A stretch of 64,000 bases of DNA, taken from Trichormus variabilis 0441. GTDB taxonomy: Bacteria; Cyanobacteriota; Cyanobacteriia; Cyanobacteriales; Nostocaceae. The notes beneath the pieces were generated by a model that did no database searches, was not told the origin of the DNA, and saw only the letters and a list, made by a program, of their open reading frames with translations. Where the stretch lies: contig NZ_CP047242.1 in assembly GCF_009856605.1 (NCBI RefSeq), positions 3,106,001-3,170,000 on the forward strand. Direction: 5' to 3'. This document shows, piece by piece, positions 26,623-36,385 of this stretch. Made by a program: the position numbers and the translations under genes. Positions within the stretch are counted from its first letter, which is position 1. The number at the start of each line of letters is the position of its first letter.

Positions 26623-27945
26623 ATGGCATTCTCCAGACGTAAATTTTTCACAATAGCAGGTGCAACTGCTGCCGGAACATTAGCTGCTTCTCCTTTAGAA
26701 GGGCTTCTGGCTAGAGCCGCTTTCGGTCAGACAACGCCTACAACCACAGGATATGGTCCACTTTTCCCCGGTGCCGACGGGCTTTTAGCAGTACCAAACG
26801 GATTTCAGTATCGGGTTATATCTCGTGCAGGCGATCGCATGATCGATGGTAATACGGTACCTGGCGCTCATGATGGTATGGCAGCTTTCCCAGGGCCCAG
26901 AGGCACAACAATATTGGTTTGTAACCACGAATTGAGCAACAATTCTGGAACACAAGTAATCGTACCCCAAGGCTACGGCTACGATTCTGCTAGTAGAGGT
27001 GGTACTACCAACTTGGTTATCGGTGCTAATCGCCAGCTAATTAAACAGTTTGCTACTCTTGGTGGAACTATTCGTAACTGTGCAGGTGGTCCAACTCCTT
27101 GGGGTTCATGGATTACTTGTGAAGAAAATGTCAGCACACCCACTAGCACTGATGGGTCTACAAAGTTCCACGGTTATAACTTTGAAGTTCCAGCTAGTGC
27201 AACTGGTCCTGTACAGGCAGTTCCTCTCAAGGCAATGGGACGGTTTAATCATGAAGCTATAGCTGTAGACCCCGCAACCGGAATTGTTTACCAGACAGAA
27301 GATAGCGGCGATAGTCTATTCTACCGTTTCATCCCTAATGTACCCGGCCAATTAGCACTAGGTGGTAAACTCCAAGCACTGAGAATAGGCGGCACTCCTG
27401 GCAGTAGTAATAGTGTTAACACTGCAACTGGTTTCAATACAGGACAAACATGGACTAACATAGATTGGGTAGATATTCCTGAACCAGACCCAACTACAGA
27501 TAATGTCCGTGTACAAGGACGTAATTTAGGAGCGGCTAGATTTGCCCGTGGGGAAGGTATTTGGTACGGTAATGGTGAATTGTACTTCTGTTCTACCAGT
27601 GGTGGGCCTGGAAGTCGTGGCCAAGTTTTCCGTTATGTTCCTGCTACTAATACACTTCAACTGTTTGTACAGTCTCCAAGTGCATCTGATCTTCGTGCGC
27701 CTGACAACATTTGTGTTGCACCTTTTGGCGATCTGATTATATGTGAGGATGGGGCGGCTCCCAATTTCTTGAGAGGTGTAACTCCTGAAGGAAAACTATA
27801 TAATTTGGTACGTAACAACTTTCAGGGTGGTAGTAGTGAGTTTGCTGGAGCTTGCTTCTCTCCTGATGGTCAGACTCTGTTTGTCAATATGCAGGGCCCT
27901 GGTATTACCTTCGCAATTTGGGGTCCTTGGAATTCACGAGTTTAG
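26623..27945 (+). CDS. PhoX-like alkaline phosphatase (Tat-exported)
   Basis: The N-terminus MAFSRRKFFTIAGATAAG carries the twin-arginine motif (R5-R6), so it is exported folded by Tat. The 440-residue protein belongs to the DUF839/PhoX family: NHELSNN, GGPTPWGSWITCEENV, GRFNHEAIAVDP, VYQTEDS and ADLRAPDNICVAPFGDL-type calcium-binding patches line a six-bladed propeller. PhoX enzymes hydrolyse phosphomonoesters with Fe and Ca. It may help the cell scavenge phosphate. TTAA octamers upstream might be Pho boxes. Substrate identity is unproven, but family membership is firm. Confidence 0.85.
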   Translation: MAFSRRKFFTIAGATAAGTLAASPLEGLLARAAFGQTTPTTTGYGPLFPGADGLLAVPNGFQYRVISRAGDRMIDGNTVPGAHDGMAAFPGPRGTTILVCNHELSNNSGTQVIVPQGYGYDSASRGGTTNLVIGANRQLIKQFATLGGTIRNCAGGPTPWGSWITCEENVSTPTSTDGSTKFHGYNFEVPASATGPVQAVPLKAMGRFNHEAIAVDPATGIVYQTEDSGDSLFYRFIPNVPGQLALGGKLQALRIGGTPGSSNSVNTATGFNTGQTWTNIDWVDIPEPDPTTDNVRVQGRNLGAARFARGEGIWYGNGELYFCSTSGGPGSRGQVFRYVPATNTLQLFVQSPSASDLRAPDNICVAPFGDLIICEDGAAPNFLRGVTPEGKLYNLVRNNFQGGSSEFAGACFSPDGQTLFVNMQGPGITFAIWGPWNSRV

Positions 27946-28029
27946 TAAACATAGCAACAATTTACTGATCTGATATCTCCAGTTGAGAAAAGCGATCGCT
28001 GGCAATAAAAAATGAGGCGATCGCCTTCA

Positions 28030-28614
28030 TCATGACTTCTTGACTGGTGGTAACATATCTAAAATCGCTATCTGCAAATCAGGAAACTCTAAGGGTACGA
28101 TCGTTGCATCTTCTGCCAAAACTACTTTGCTTTCGTAGCCTTGTGGAGTCGGTTGCCGAAAAACGTGCAATTGGCGATTAATTACATCTAACACCCAATA
28201 ATCAGTAATTCCTGCTTGGGAATAAGCCTGAGATTTAGTTACACAATCTAGTTTCAGACTGCTATCGGCTACTTCAATAATCAGGTAAACTTCAGATGGT
28301 GTAGGATGGTGGTCTGCGTAGTCTAAAGGATCTATTTTGACAACAGCAATATCGGGTTCTGGTTCAGAGCGATCGTTTAACTTTACAGGATCTTGAACAC
28401 ATATTAGCGCTAAATCCTTTAAACTATTTTGCAGTAATCTATCTGTCCGAGTTACTGCCGACCGATGAGCTGTTCCTTTAGCAATCATCCAAATAATCTT
28501 TCCTTCTAGAAGTTCCACCCGTTCATCTGCACCAAAAATACCAGCTTCAGCCATCCGGTGGTATTCTTCAACTGTCCACAGACGAAGTTGTAATGTCGTT
28601 TCTGTGTTTTGCAT
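28030..28614 (-). CDS. Uma2 family (DUF820) protein
   Basis: A 194-residue Uma2 protein. The pattern is LWTVEEYHRMAEAGIFGADE at the start, RSEPEPDIAVVK with the conserved Asp, VYLIIEVADSSL with the Glu, and GITDYWVLDVINR. It is closest in layout to the gene at 28679 but is not a recent duplicate, because the proteins differ widely. The pair is tandem on the minus strand with a 64 bp gap. HIP1 octamers flank it. Biological role unknown. Confidence 0.85.
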   Translation of the reverse strand: MQNTETTLQLRLWTVEEYHRMAEAGIFGADERVELLEGKIIWMIAKGTAHRSAVTRTDRLLQNSLKDLALICVQDPVKLNDRSEPEPDIAVVKIDPLDYADHHPTPSEVYLIIEVADSSLKLDCVTKSQAYSQAGITDYWVLDVINRQLHVFRQPTPQGYESKVVLAEDATIVPLEFPDLQIAILDMLPPVKKS

Positions 28615-28678
28615 GGCTAGTTGCCTATAAATAATAAATATTTAGCTTGATATAAAAAATAAACTTAAAGCTGATTGT

Positions 28679-29260
28679 TTAAGCTGGATTTACTGATTCC
28701 AATATTTGCGATACTTTGAGATTTAGTTGATTAAATTGTGGAGATACAACTAAATCATCACCAGAAAAGTTACCTATCTCCGTGTATGTCTTACCAGTAA
28801 GTTCTAAGACTAATAAAGTTTTAGTTTCAGGGTCAATAATCCAATATTCAGGAATACCACAATCTTGATACTGCGATCGCTTGGCAATAAAATCTCTATC
28901 TCGTTGCAATTCTCCAGGGCTAACCACTTCAATTACTAATAGTGGAGGTAGCATTGATAGACGAATAGTATTGCGCTTGGCTAACTGCTGAATATGCTCT
29001 TCTCGAATAATGGTTAGGTCAGGATAACGGTTTCTGGGTTCTCCTCTCACCTCCAGTTCTAAACCATGTCCGCGAACTCGATCAATTCCTACAAGCAATG
29101 CAAAAATGAGGAAAAGGCGATTTGCAATTTGAACATTAGTTCCCGATTCTGGAGGCATTTCGATTAATTCTCCATTGAACAACTCATAGAGTTTATCCGT
29201 GCCATCATCATAAGATAGGTACTCGTCAAAGCTTTGAAAGCGATGTTTTACTTGTAGCAT
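28679..29260 (-). CDS. Uma2 family (DUF820) protein
   Basis: A 193-residue Uma2 protein, with SFDEYLSYDDGTDKLYELFN, RNRYPDLTIIRE (Asp), PLLVIEVVSPGEL (Glu) and GIPEYWIIDPETKTLLV. It is upstream of the previous Uma2 gene and 92 bp downstream of the HAD gene on the same strand. It is intact and carries the family active-site pattern. Family members in cyanobacteria are often accessory and move around genomes, but there are no mobile ends here. Confidence 0.85.
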   Translation of the reverse strand: MLQVKHRFQSFDEYLSYDDGTDKLYELFNGELIEMPPESGTNVQIANRLFLIFALLVGIDRVRGHGLELEVRGEPRNRYPDLTIIREEHIQQLAKRNTIRLSMLPPLLVIEVVSPGELQRDRDFIAKRSQYQDCGIPEYWIIDPETKTLLVLELTGKTYTEIGNFSGDDLVVSPQFNQLNLKVSQILESVNPA

Positions 29261-29352
29261 CAGGGTTTCTCCATGATGAGTCTCAATGCAAGTTTAACTT
29301 AATTCGTAATTTGTCATTATGGCTTATTGCTAAACTCTTTATTTGCTAACCT

Positions 29353-30102
29353 TTAGCTTTCTAAAATTTGAATTTCATCTAGCCGATTAATCACTACATC
29401 CGCACCTTGGACATTATCTGGTTTATTCACCCAAGTAATACCAATACAACCTGCGGCTTGAGCGTTACGAGCCATTTGCATATCACCTACAGCATCACCT
29501 ACCATTAATGTGGCTTCTGGTTCTACTCCTAAAGCTTGGCAAGCTTGTAAAAATAATATGGGGTCTGGCTTACTGGGGCCGTTATCTACACCTACTTGGG
29601 CTTGGATATAACTACTTAAGTTATGTTGTGCGACAAAGTTTTTTACTTCTGATGTTGTTGCTGCTGAAACAATGCCAAGTTTTAGTCCGGCTTGTGAGAG
29701 AGATTGCAATACTTCTAATGCACCAGTGAAAAGAGGTGCAGGAGTTACACCAATATATTTTTCGGCATCATCTAAGGCTTGACGCGCTATTTTTAATGAC
29801 TCAAACCATCCTTTCCCAGTTTCGGCAATATAGGCGGCTGTGGCTATTTCTGTTTCGCGGCGACTGGCTACCGACATTAAACCGGCTGGGTCGAGTGTAT
29901 CGCCGTTAATACCAAAGGCCATTAATAAAGGTTCCCCAATTCCTGGTACTTGGGCATCTATAATTCTCGCTGCTTTTTGTCCAAGCGATCGCAAATAGAC
30001 TTCTGAATTTTCTAGCGTACCGTTTTTATCAAATAAAATCGCTTGAATATTAGTAAATGCGATATCTCTACATTTAATAGTAGTCACAAAATTAAGCCCC
30101 AT
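29353..30102 (-). CDS. HAD superfamily hydrolase
   Basis: A 249-residue HAD phosphatase-type protein with motif I ILFDKNGTL (Asp25 nucleophile), a helical cap (about 45-125), motif II IVSAA, Lys in GPSKPDP and motif IV MVGDAVGDMQMA. The second Asp of the DxD motif, the general acid/base, is Asn27 here. That would weaken turnover, or it may mark a subfamily. No substrate can be given. It is 76 bp downstream of rpsA on the same strand, but a terminator separates them. Confidence 0.8.
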   Translation of the reverse strand: MGLNFVTTIKCRDIAFTNIQAILFDKNGTLENSEVYLRSLGQKAARIIDAQVPGIGEPLLMAFGINGDTLDPAGLMSVASRRETEIATAAYIAETGKGWFESLKIARQALDDAEKYIGVTPAPLFTGALEVLQSLSQAGLKLGIVSAATTSEVKNFVAQHNLSSYIQAQVGVDNGPSKPDPILFLQACQALGVEPEATLMVGDAVGDMQMARNAQAAGCIGITWVNKPDNVQGADVVINRLDEIQILES

Positions 30103-30117
30103 AAAAAGTCAAAATAA

Positions 30118-30140
30118 AAAAGAGGGAAAATCCCTCTTTT
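30118..30140 (-). terminator. rpsA terminator
   Basis: A 10 bp stem AAAAGAGGGA/TCCCTCTTTT with a 3 nt loop, followed on the minus strand by TTTTTATTTTGAC. It lies just past the rpsA stop, and is a classic rho-independent terminator. Confidence 0.85.
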
Positions 30141-30178
30141 AAAAATTTCTTGATGTTGTTAATGAAACTACAACTGTA

Positions 30179-31210
30179 TTAGTCTTCAATAGCTGCTGGG
30201 ATTTCCTCAACTGCTGAAATTTCTTCTTCAGCTACAGCATCTTCAGTTGCAGAGGGAATTTCTTCCTCAATCAAATCTTCTGCGCCTTCTGCGGGTAAGG
30301 CGATACCTTGTTGTTTAGCCAGCAGTTGTTCTCTATACTTAGCTGCCATTTCTTCGGCTTTATCGTAAACCAAATCACGGTTTTTAATCATGTCACCGGG
30401 TTCTGGTTCCAGCTGTTTAGTAGAGAGAGATATTCTACCTCTTTCTGCATCCAAGTCAATGATCATCACTTTCACTTCATCATTGACGTTAAATACACTG
30501 TGAGGTGTATCGATATGCTCGTGAGAAATTTCCGAGATGTGCAGCAAGCCGCTAACACCACCGATGTCGATGAATGCACCGTAGGGTTTGATACCACGTA
30601 CTGTACCGATGACGACTTCGCCCACTTCTAGGCGGTTCATCTTGCGTTCAACTAACGCACGACGGTGAGAGAGAACTAAGCGGTTACGTTCTTCGTCTAC
30701 TTCTAGGAATTTTAAAGGCAGTTCTTCGCCTACTAATTCTTCTTTGGGTTTGCGGGTGCTGATGTGAGAACCAGGAATAAAGCCCCGTAGTCCTTCAATT
30801 CTGACCAACGCCCCCCCACGATTGGTGGCAAATACACCAGAGCGCACTGTAGCATCTTCTGCTTGTAACTGGCGTACTCGCTCCCAAGCACGCATATACT
30901 CAATTCTGCGGATGGAAAGGGTTAACTGTCCATCTTCGTTTTCATCGGTGAGGATGAAAAATTCTCTTGTTTCGTTTGATTGTAAAACTTCTTCCGGGGC
31001 ATCGACCCGGTTTATAGACATTTCTTGTATAGGTATATAAGCTGCTGTTTTAGCACCTATGTCAATCAGAGCGCCGCGCGGTTCTATACTAAAAACTGTA
31101 CCTGGTACGACATCTCCTGGGCTAAAGTGATAGTCGTATTTGTCAAGTAGGGCAGCGAAATCTTCGTGAGTGAATCCAATTTCTGTAGCGGTTAAATTCT
31201 GATTGACCAT
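30179..31210 (-). CDS. rpsA: 30S ribosomal protein S1
   Basis: Ribosomal protein S1 helps bind mRNA to the 30S subunit. The cyanobacterial form has three S1 repeats and 343 residues, shorter than the six-repeat E. coli form. The repeats are at about 29-100 (GDVVPGTVFSIEPRGALIDI), 115-180 and 194-265 (GEVVIGTVRGIKPYGAFIDI). An acidic E/A-rich tail follows. The ATG at 31210 opens directly into MVNQNLTATEIGFTHEDFA, usual for the family. It has its own terminator and probably its own promoter. Confidence 0.95.
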   Translation of the reverse strand: MVNQNLTATEIGFTHEDFAALLDKYDYHFSPGDVVPGTVFSIEPRGALIDIGAKTAAYIPIQEMSINRVDAPEEVLQSNETREFFILTDENEDGQLTLSIRRIEYMRAWERVRQLQAEDATVRSGVFATNRGGALVRIEGLRGFIPGSHISTRKPKEELVGEELPLKFLEVDEERNRLVLSHRRALVERKMNRLEVGEVVIGTVRGIKPYGAFIDIGGVSGLLHISEISHEHIDTPHSVFNVNDEVKVMIIDLDAERGRISLSTKQLEPEPGDMIKNRDLVYDKAEEMAAKYREQLLAKQQGIALPAEGAEDLIEEEIPSATEDAVAEEEISAVEEIPAAIED

Positions 31211-31537
31211 GCTGTTGTGTTCCTGGTTCTAGTCTCCGTAATGGTTATGCCATAATAGCCATGTGTATGCAACTGCCTGAGTTGGTAGTGTACACTATAT
31301 CTCTGTCTAATCCTAGCGCAGAAAAGCTAGTGTTCACACATAATTAACTTCCAGAAAGAAGATTATATCACAAATAAATATAGAATAGTTGTTAAGTAAT
31401 TAGCCATGTAAATGAATTTTTCTCAGTTTTCTATGGCTTAGAGATAGGGATGTATTCATCGAAAATATCCGTTGCTTTTCTTGAGAAAAACAACGGATAT
31501 TTTCTTCATTTGACTGAGAAAGTGGGCATTAGCTGCC
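31211..31537. other. Gap between rpsA and psbT
   Basis: A 327 bp gap. It contains the rpsA promoter side (unplaced) and, near psbT, a 14 bp hairpin (31461-31504) listed separately. No other gene was seen. Confidence 0.5.
31461..31504. terminator. Hairpin after psbT
   Basis: A perfect 14 bp stem (31461-31474 with 31491-31504; GAAAATATCCGTTG and its complement) with a 16 nt loop lies 34 bp beyond the psbT stop on the minus strand. It is the likely end of psbB-psbT. Confidence 0.7.
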
Positions 31538-31645
31538 TTATTTCTCTTCTTTTTTTTCAATGCGGGGTGGTTCGCGGAATGCGATCGCAAAAAAGAGAAC
31601 GCCTATTGCTAGGGTCAAAATTAGAATGTAAGCAACGCTTTCCAT
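31538..31645 (-). CDS. psbT: Photosystem II protein PsbT
   Basis: PsbT is a single-helix PSII subunit near the D1/CP47 interface that aids dimer formation and QA/QB repair. The minus-strand ORF from the ATG at 31645 gives 35 residues: [20 protein letters not shown], then [15 protein letters not shown]. This N-terminal helix and FREPPR core are diagnostic. It lies 90 bp after psbB, which is the conserved psbB-psbT order. It is below the common ORF length cut-off. Confidence 0.96.
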   Translation of the reverse strand: MESVAYILILTLAIGVLFFAIAFREPPRIEKKEEK

Positions 31646-31661
31646 ATTAAAAACTCCTGCT

Positions 31662-31732
31662 GAGGTATTGGGTATTGGGTACTGGGTACTAGGTACTCGG
31701 TATATTTCCCAGTCCCCAGTCCCCAGTCCCTA
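31662..31732. repeat. GGGTATT / CCAGTCC repeat in psbB-psbT gap
   Basis: TATTGGGTATTGGGTACTGGGTAC is followed by TTCCCAGTCCCCAGTCCCC. The halves are roughly complementary and could form a stem in the psbB-psbT mRNA. Similar blocks lie at 11040-11088 and 13560-13655. Confidence 0.75.
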
Positions 31733-31735
31733 AAA

Positions 31736-33265
31736 TTAAGCTTCCTTCCGGACGCGGGTTGATTTGTCACCCACTTTCTGGAATAGACCCCACTCTACTT
31801 GTTCTTCTAGATCGGCTTCCACACCGGCGAATACGTCTCGGTATATTGTCCGAGCGCCGTGCCAGAGGTGGCCAAAGAAGAATAACAAAGCAAATACAGC
31901 GTGACCAAAGGTAAACCAACCTCTGGGGGATGTACGGAATACACCGTCAGAGTTTAAGGTTTCGCGGTCGAATTCAAATATTTCTCCACCTTGAGCTTTA
32001 CGGGCGTATTTCTTCACATCGGCGGGATCAGTAAAGGTTTTACCGTCCAAATCGCCACCGTAGAAGCTAACTGTTACGCCTGATTGTTCAAAGCTATACT
32101 TGGATTCTGCTCGACGGAAGGGGATGTCAGCGCGGACAACACCATCAGCATCTGTCAAGATTACTGGGAAGGTTTCAAAGAAGTTGGGCAGACGACGTAC
32201 TGTCAATTCCCGGCCTTCAGCATCTTTGAATACTCCGTGACCTTGCCAAGATTGGGCAATACCATCACCCTTAACCATTGGCCCTGTACGGAACAAACCA
32301 CCTTTAGCGGGGCTGTTACCGACGTAATCATAGAAAGCTAGTTTTTCGGGAATCTGTGACCAAGCTTCGGAAAGACTTGCACCTTGAGCTACGCTTGATT
32401 GTACACGGCGCTCAATTTCTTGATGGAAGTAGCCTTGATCCCATTGATAGCGTGTGGGTCCAAACAGTTCGATGGGTGTAGTAGCGTTGCCGTACCACAT
32501 GGTTCCTGCAACTACGAAAGCTGCGAAGAATACTGCGGCGATACTGCTGGAAAGTACGGTTTCAATGTTACCCATCCGTAAAGCTTTGTAAAGCCTTTCG
32601 GGGGGTCTGACAGTGAGGTGGAATAAACCAGCAATGATACCGACAATCCCAGCCGCAATGTGGTGAGCTACTACGCCACCAGGGTTAAATGGGTTAAACC
32701 CATCTGGACCCCATTCGGGCGCTACTGGCTGGACGCTACCTGTGACTCCATAGGGGTCAGAAATCCACATTCCAGGGCCGAATAAGCCTGTGAGGTGGAA
32801 AGCACCAAAGCCGAAACAGAGTAAACCGGATAAGAACAGGTGAATGCCAAACATTTTTGGCAAATCTAGCGCAGGTTCACCGGTACGAGGATCTCTAAAG
32901 AGTTCCAAATCCCAGTAAACCCAGTGCCAAACGGCAGCTAGGAATAATAAACCAGAAAGCACGATGTGGGCTGCGGCAACCCCTTCAAATGACCAGAAGC
33001 CAGGGTCAGTTGCTGTACCACCAGTAACGCTCCAACCGCCCCAAGATTGGGTAACTCCTAACCGTGCCATGAAGGGTAGCACGAACATCCCTTGCCGCCA
33101 CATCGGGTTGAGAACCGGATCGCTGGGGTCATAAATAGCTAGTTCGTATAGTGCCATCGAACCAGCCCAACCTGCCACCAGGGCTGTGTGCATCAAGTGT
33201 ACAGAAATCAGTCGCCCTGGGTCATTCAGAACTACTGTATGTACTCGGTACCAGGGTAGTCCCAT
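31736..33265 (-). CDS. psbB: Photosystem II CP47 protein
   Basis: CP47 is the chlorophyll-binding core antenna protein of PSII. The 509-residue protein has six transmembrane helices and a large lumenal loop E between helices V and VI. Recognisable parts are [38 protein letters not shown], chlorophyll-ligand His residues in [11 protein letters not shown] and HHIAAGIVG, and the end [18 protein letters not shown]. The ATG at 33265 is standard. It heads the psbB-psbT unit. Confidence 0.98.
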   Translation of the reverse strand: MGLPWYRVHTVVLNDPGRLISVHLMHTALVAGWAGSMALYELAIYDPSDPVLNPMWRQGMFVLPFMARLGVTQSWGGWSVTGGTATDPGFWSFEGVAAAHIVLSGLLFLAAVWHWVYWDLELFRDPRTGEPALDLPKMFGIHLFLSGLLCFGFGAFHLTGLFGPGMWISDPYGVTGSVQPVAPEWGPDGFNPFNPGGVVAHHIAAGIVGIIAGLFHLTVRPPERLYKALRMGNIETVLSSSIAAVFFAAFVVAGTMWYGNATTPIELFGPTRYQWDQGYFHQEIERRVQSSVAQGASLSEAWSQIPEKLAFYDYVGNSPAKGGLFRTGPMVKGDGIAQSWQGHGVFKDAEGRELTVRRLPNFFETFPVILTDADGVVRADIPFRRAESKYSFEQSGVTVSFYGGDLDGKTFTDPADVKKYARKAQGGEIFEFDRETLNSDGVFRTSPRGWFTFGHAVFALLFFFGHLWHGARTIYRDVFAGVEADLEEQVEWGLFQKVGDKSTRVRKEA

Positions 33266-33520
33266 CGACTACGCTCCTCCTCGATGAGTTATGTTTACAA
33301 AACAATTTTCTTTAGTTAAGGTTCCAAGGTTGGAAGCCTCACCTCGGACTTCTCTGAAATTTTTTTTATTGCCAGAGTCTGATCCTTTACCACACCTGAA
33401 TTTTATTATTAAGTTCAGAGAGTGGATTATTTGGCGATTTTCAACCGTTTTGGGATTGTGTCCCTAGAGGGTGGCGATCGCCAAGTAAAAATGAGAATGT
33501 TTTAAAAAGTGTAACTATTG

Positions 33521-33676
33521 ATGGAACCGTTTGCAAGCGTGTCCATTGATGCGTTAGCAGAGTTCACCGTGGGTATCGCTTCCCTACTAGGCTTTATCTT
33601 CCCACAAATCGCCGTTACAAGTTATCCTAAGTATGTTTATAAATCTTTACAAAGAGAGAATAGTCCTAAGCCTTGA
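33521..33676 (+). CDS. Small membrane protein, 51 aa, divergent from psbB
   Basis: An ORF of 51 residues starts at the ATG at 33521 and ends at the TGA at 33676. The peptide begins MEPFASVSIDALAEFTVGIA, then a hydrophobic stretch SLLGFIFPQIAVT, and ends with a basic YPKYVYKSLQRENSPKP tail. The single short helix and its position near psbB suggest a thylakoid or photosynthetic small subunit, but I cannot name it. A Shine-Dalgarno is not clear. It is too short for common gene finders. Confidence 0.5.
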   Translation: MEPFASVSIDALAEFTVGIASLLGFIFPQIAVTSYPKYVYKSLQRENSPKP

Positions 33677-33712
33677 GTAATAATCTCAGTCCCTAACCCC
33701 TCTTTGCATCTA

Positions 33713-34087
33713 CTAGACGACTGATTGAATATTTTGTAACTGGCACTTTGCCTCACCTGTACCCAGGCGTTCAATTACTTGTTCGGCGGTCATTAGTCGT
33801 TTGAGAACTACTTGCCCGATGGTTTGGTTAACTAAGACAGATGTGGTTGGCTTTACTTCTACGGTAATTACGGCTTCTTCAATGCGATAAAGCCACATTA
33901 ATTCGTTGTTTTCTACCAAACAAATATTTAATCGCTGAATTTCTGGTGATCTGCGCCATGCAGTGATCTGCCACAATCCATCAGATCCCCAAACTCTGCC
34001 AATAGTCCATCCTTCGGAAAGAAAAAAATATTTCACTGTTTTATTCTCACTTTTGCAACTTTTAATCTGCTGTTGATAATTTTGCAA
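33713..34087 (-). CDS. Hypothetical soluble protein
   Basis: An unrecognised 124-residue protein. It has no signal peptide or membrane segment and is rich in beta-prone residues: WTIGRVWGSDGLWQITAWRR, then ICLVENNELMWLYRIEEAVI, LVNQTIGQVVLKRLMTAEQVIERL. The region reads like a conserved cyanobacterial small protein, but no family comes to mind. It is convergent with the small ORF at 33521, and no partner is on the same strand. Confidence 0.55.
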   Translation of the reverse strand: MQNYQQQIKSCKSENKTVKYFFLSEGWTIGRVWGSDGLWQITAWRRSPEIQRLNICLVENNELMWLYRIEEAVITVEVKPTTSVLVNQTIGQVVLKRLMTAEQVIERLGTGEAKCQLQNIQSVV

Positions 34088-34631
34088 TCATCACAAGTGG
34101 ATGACGTATAAACATAGAATTCAATTAGTCAAAACGATTCGACTAATTGCTGATAACACTTGTATTTAGATAAACCTTACTCTGGAAGAGAAACTGTAAT
34201 CTTACACAATGCCCAACCGGTAATTTCTCTTTGAGTTAGGATTCGGTAGTAGTTATTGGCGTGTTTGGCAATTAAGTGACAATAGGCAAATCGTTGATTC
34301 AATATACCGTAATCACTCAAATTGTTTCACAAAATACCTTCCCTGACAGGCTATGAAGCTATAACAATTTTACTCAATAATAAAAAACTTGAATAGATAA
34401 AAATTGTTTCGTCGTTACTGAATATGAATTAGCTCAATTAAATTTAAATAAAATTAAATAATATATATTAGGACTTACACATCTATGATTGTCCGTTGAG
34501 ACTGGGTGTGAGGGTGTAGGGGTTTTAAATTTCTCCAAAGCGATCGCGTAGTTCATTTTTGAGAAATAAGGTATAAAAGATAATTTATATAGTATAATTG
34601 CTGACCGCTAATTGCAAAAATTTGGGACACT
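34088..34631. other. Intergenic before ABC substrate-binding gene
   Basis: A 544 bp AT-rich gap with a copy of the GGACTTACGCA element (34470-34530). Apart from this I see no gene. Confidence 0.5.
34470..34530 (+). repeat. Copy of the GGACTTACGCA element
   Basis: AGGACTTACACATC, then GTTGAGACTGGGTGTGAGGG and TGTAGGGGTTTT. Compare 50428-50507 and the inverted half at 42856-43035. Confidence 0.7.
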
Positions 34632-36290
34632 ATGAACTGGTTTGCTTTGTCTGGTAGACAGTGGGGACGGATGACAAAATTCTTCTCTTTATTCTGTCTC
34701 TGTTTAGTTTTGGTTATCAGTTGCACTCCTCGCCAACAAACAACTACACCAACATCAAGTGCTACTAATAGTCCCTCAGGGGATGGTCGAATTACAGTGG
34801 GGACGACACTCAAACCACGAACCCTAGATCCGGCTGATGCGTATGAATTAGCCTCTTTGGGGTTAGTGTTTAATATGAGCGATCGCCTCTATACTTATGA
34901 ACCAGGTAGTACAGTAATTCAGCCACAATTGGCTACAGCACTACCAAAAGTTAGCCAGGATGGTTTGACTTATACCATACTCTTACGTCAGGGAGTGCTT
35001 TTTCACGATGGTACTGCTTTCAATGCTAAAGCAATGGAATTTAGTATCCAGCGCTTTATTGAAAATAAAGGCAAACCCTCGTTCTTACTAGCTGATACCA
35101 TAGCTTCGGTGAAAGCTACAGGCGATTATGAGCTAACAATTCAACTAAAAAAACCCTTTGCAGCGTTTCCTTCACTGTTAGCATTTTCTGGAGTTTGTGC
35201 AGTTTCACCTACAGCTTATGAACTAGGTGCAGGAAAGTTTAAACCAGATACTTTTGTAGGGACTGGCCCTTACAAATTGGCGCAATATGGTACAGATTCA
35301 CTACGCTTCGATGTATTTGATAAATATTGGGGAGAAAAACCCAAGAATCAAGGCATTAATGTACAGATTCAAACTAGTCCGGTAAATCTATTTAATGCTT
35401 TCCGTACTGGTGCGGTAGATGTAGCTTATCAGTCTCTACAACCAGACCAAATTAAAAGCTTAGAAGCAGGTGCTAAAAAAGGAGATTGGCAAGGGATAAC
35501 ATCTCAAGGTAGTGTTGTTACTTTTATGGCTTTGAATCGCAATCAAGAGCCTTTAGATAAACTAGAAGTCAGACAAGCAGTAGCGACAATTATTGACCGT
35601 CAACTTTTAAATCAAAGAGCTTTATTTGGTCAAGCTGAACCACTTTATAGCTTAATTCCTACCACTTTTGATGTGTCCCAACCAATCTTTAAAGAAAAGT
35701 ATGGTGATGCAAACTTTGATAAAGCTAAACAATTGCTAACTGCGGCGGGGTTTTCTCCTGAAAATCCAGCAAAAGTACAGATTTGGTATCCCGCTAGTTC
35801 CGCCACTCGCAGTTTGGCAGCCCAGACCTTAAAAGCGATCGCCGAGCAAAACCTTGGTGGTATACTTCAGTTTGAAGTTAGTACCGTTGAAGGTGCTACC
35901 TTTTATAAGGACATCTCAAAGGGTGTATATCCAGCAGCTTTAGTTGATTGGTATCCCGACTTTTTAGACCCAGATAATTATGTACAGCCATTCTTAGCTT
36001 GTCAGAAAGGGTCAGTTGTTAAAGGATGTGAAGAGGGCGGTAGCCAAACTCAAGGTTCTTTTTACTATAACGAAGCTGTCAACAAATTAATCGACCAGCA
36101 ACGTCAAGAGCAAAATCCCGCAACCCGTCAGAAAATATTTACAGAAATTCAAACTCAATTATCAACTGATATTCCTTACATTCCTTTATGGCAAAGCAAA
36201 GACTATGTGTTTGCTCAAAAAGGTGTCAGCAGTGTACAACTTGACCCATCGCAAATTCTCGTTTATAAGTCGATAGTCAAAGGTCAATAG
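34632..36290 (+). CDS. ABC transporter substrate-binding lipoprotein (peptide/nickel type)
   Basis: A 552-residue family 5 extracellular solute-binding protein. The N-terminus is a lipoprotein signal, LFCLCLVLVISC, with the lipid-anchored Cys. Family marks follow: GTTLKPRTLDPADAYELASL, FHDGTAFNAKAMEFSIQRF, GTGPYKL, then LEVRQAVATIIDRQLL. The frame starts at 34632, but a second ATG at 34671 (MTKFFSLFC) gives a more usual signal-peptide length. The permease gene follows 163 bp later, through a heptamer repeat. Confidence 0.88.
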   Translation: MNWFALSGRQWGRMTKFFSLFCLCLVLVISCTPRQQTTTPTSSATNSPSGDGRITVGTTLKPRTLDPADAYELASLGLVFNMSDRLYTYEPGSTVIQPQLATALPKVSQDGLTYTILLRQGVLFHDGTAFNAKAMEFSIQRFIENKGKPSFLLADTIASVKATGDYELTIQLKKPFAAFPSLLAFSGVCAVSPTAYELGAGKFKPDTFVGTGPYKLAQYGTDSLRFDVFDKYWGEKPKNQGINVQIQTSPVNLFNAFRTGAVDVAYQSLQPDQIKSLEAGAKKGDWQGITSQGSVVTFMALNRNQEPLDKLEVRQAVATIIDRQLLNQRALFGQAEPLYSLIPTTFDVSQPIFKEKYGDANFDKAKQLLTAAGFSPENPAKVQIWYPASSATRSLAAQTLKAIAEQNLGGILQFEVSTVEGATFYKDISKGVYPAALVDWYPDFLDPDNYVQPFLACQKGSVVKGCEEGGSQTQGSFYYNEAVNKLIDQQRQEQNPATRQKIFTEIQTQLSTDIPYIPLWQSKDYVFAQKGVSSVQLDPSQILVYKSIVKGQ

Positions 36291-36385
36291 TTCATAGTCA
36301 ACAGTCCATAGTAAACAGTCCATAGTCATTAGTGATTAGTCCGTAATCTAAATAACTGACTAATCACTAACGACTATTGATTTTT

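Noticed and set aside
28030..29260. Uma2 pair as a mobile element
   Set aside because: Uma2 genes are common in cyanobacteria; no inverted ends or target duplications were seen around 28030-29260.
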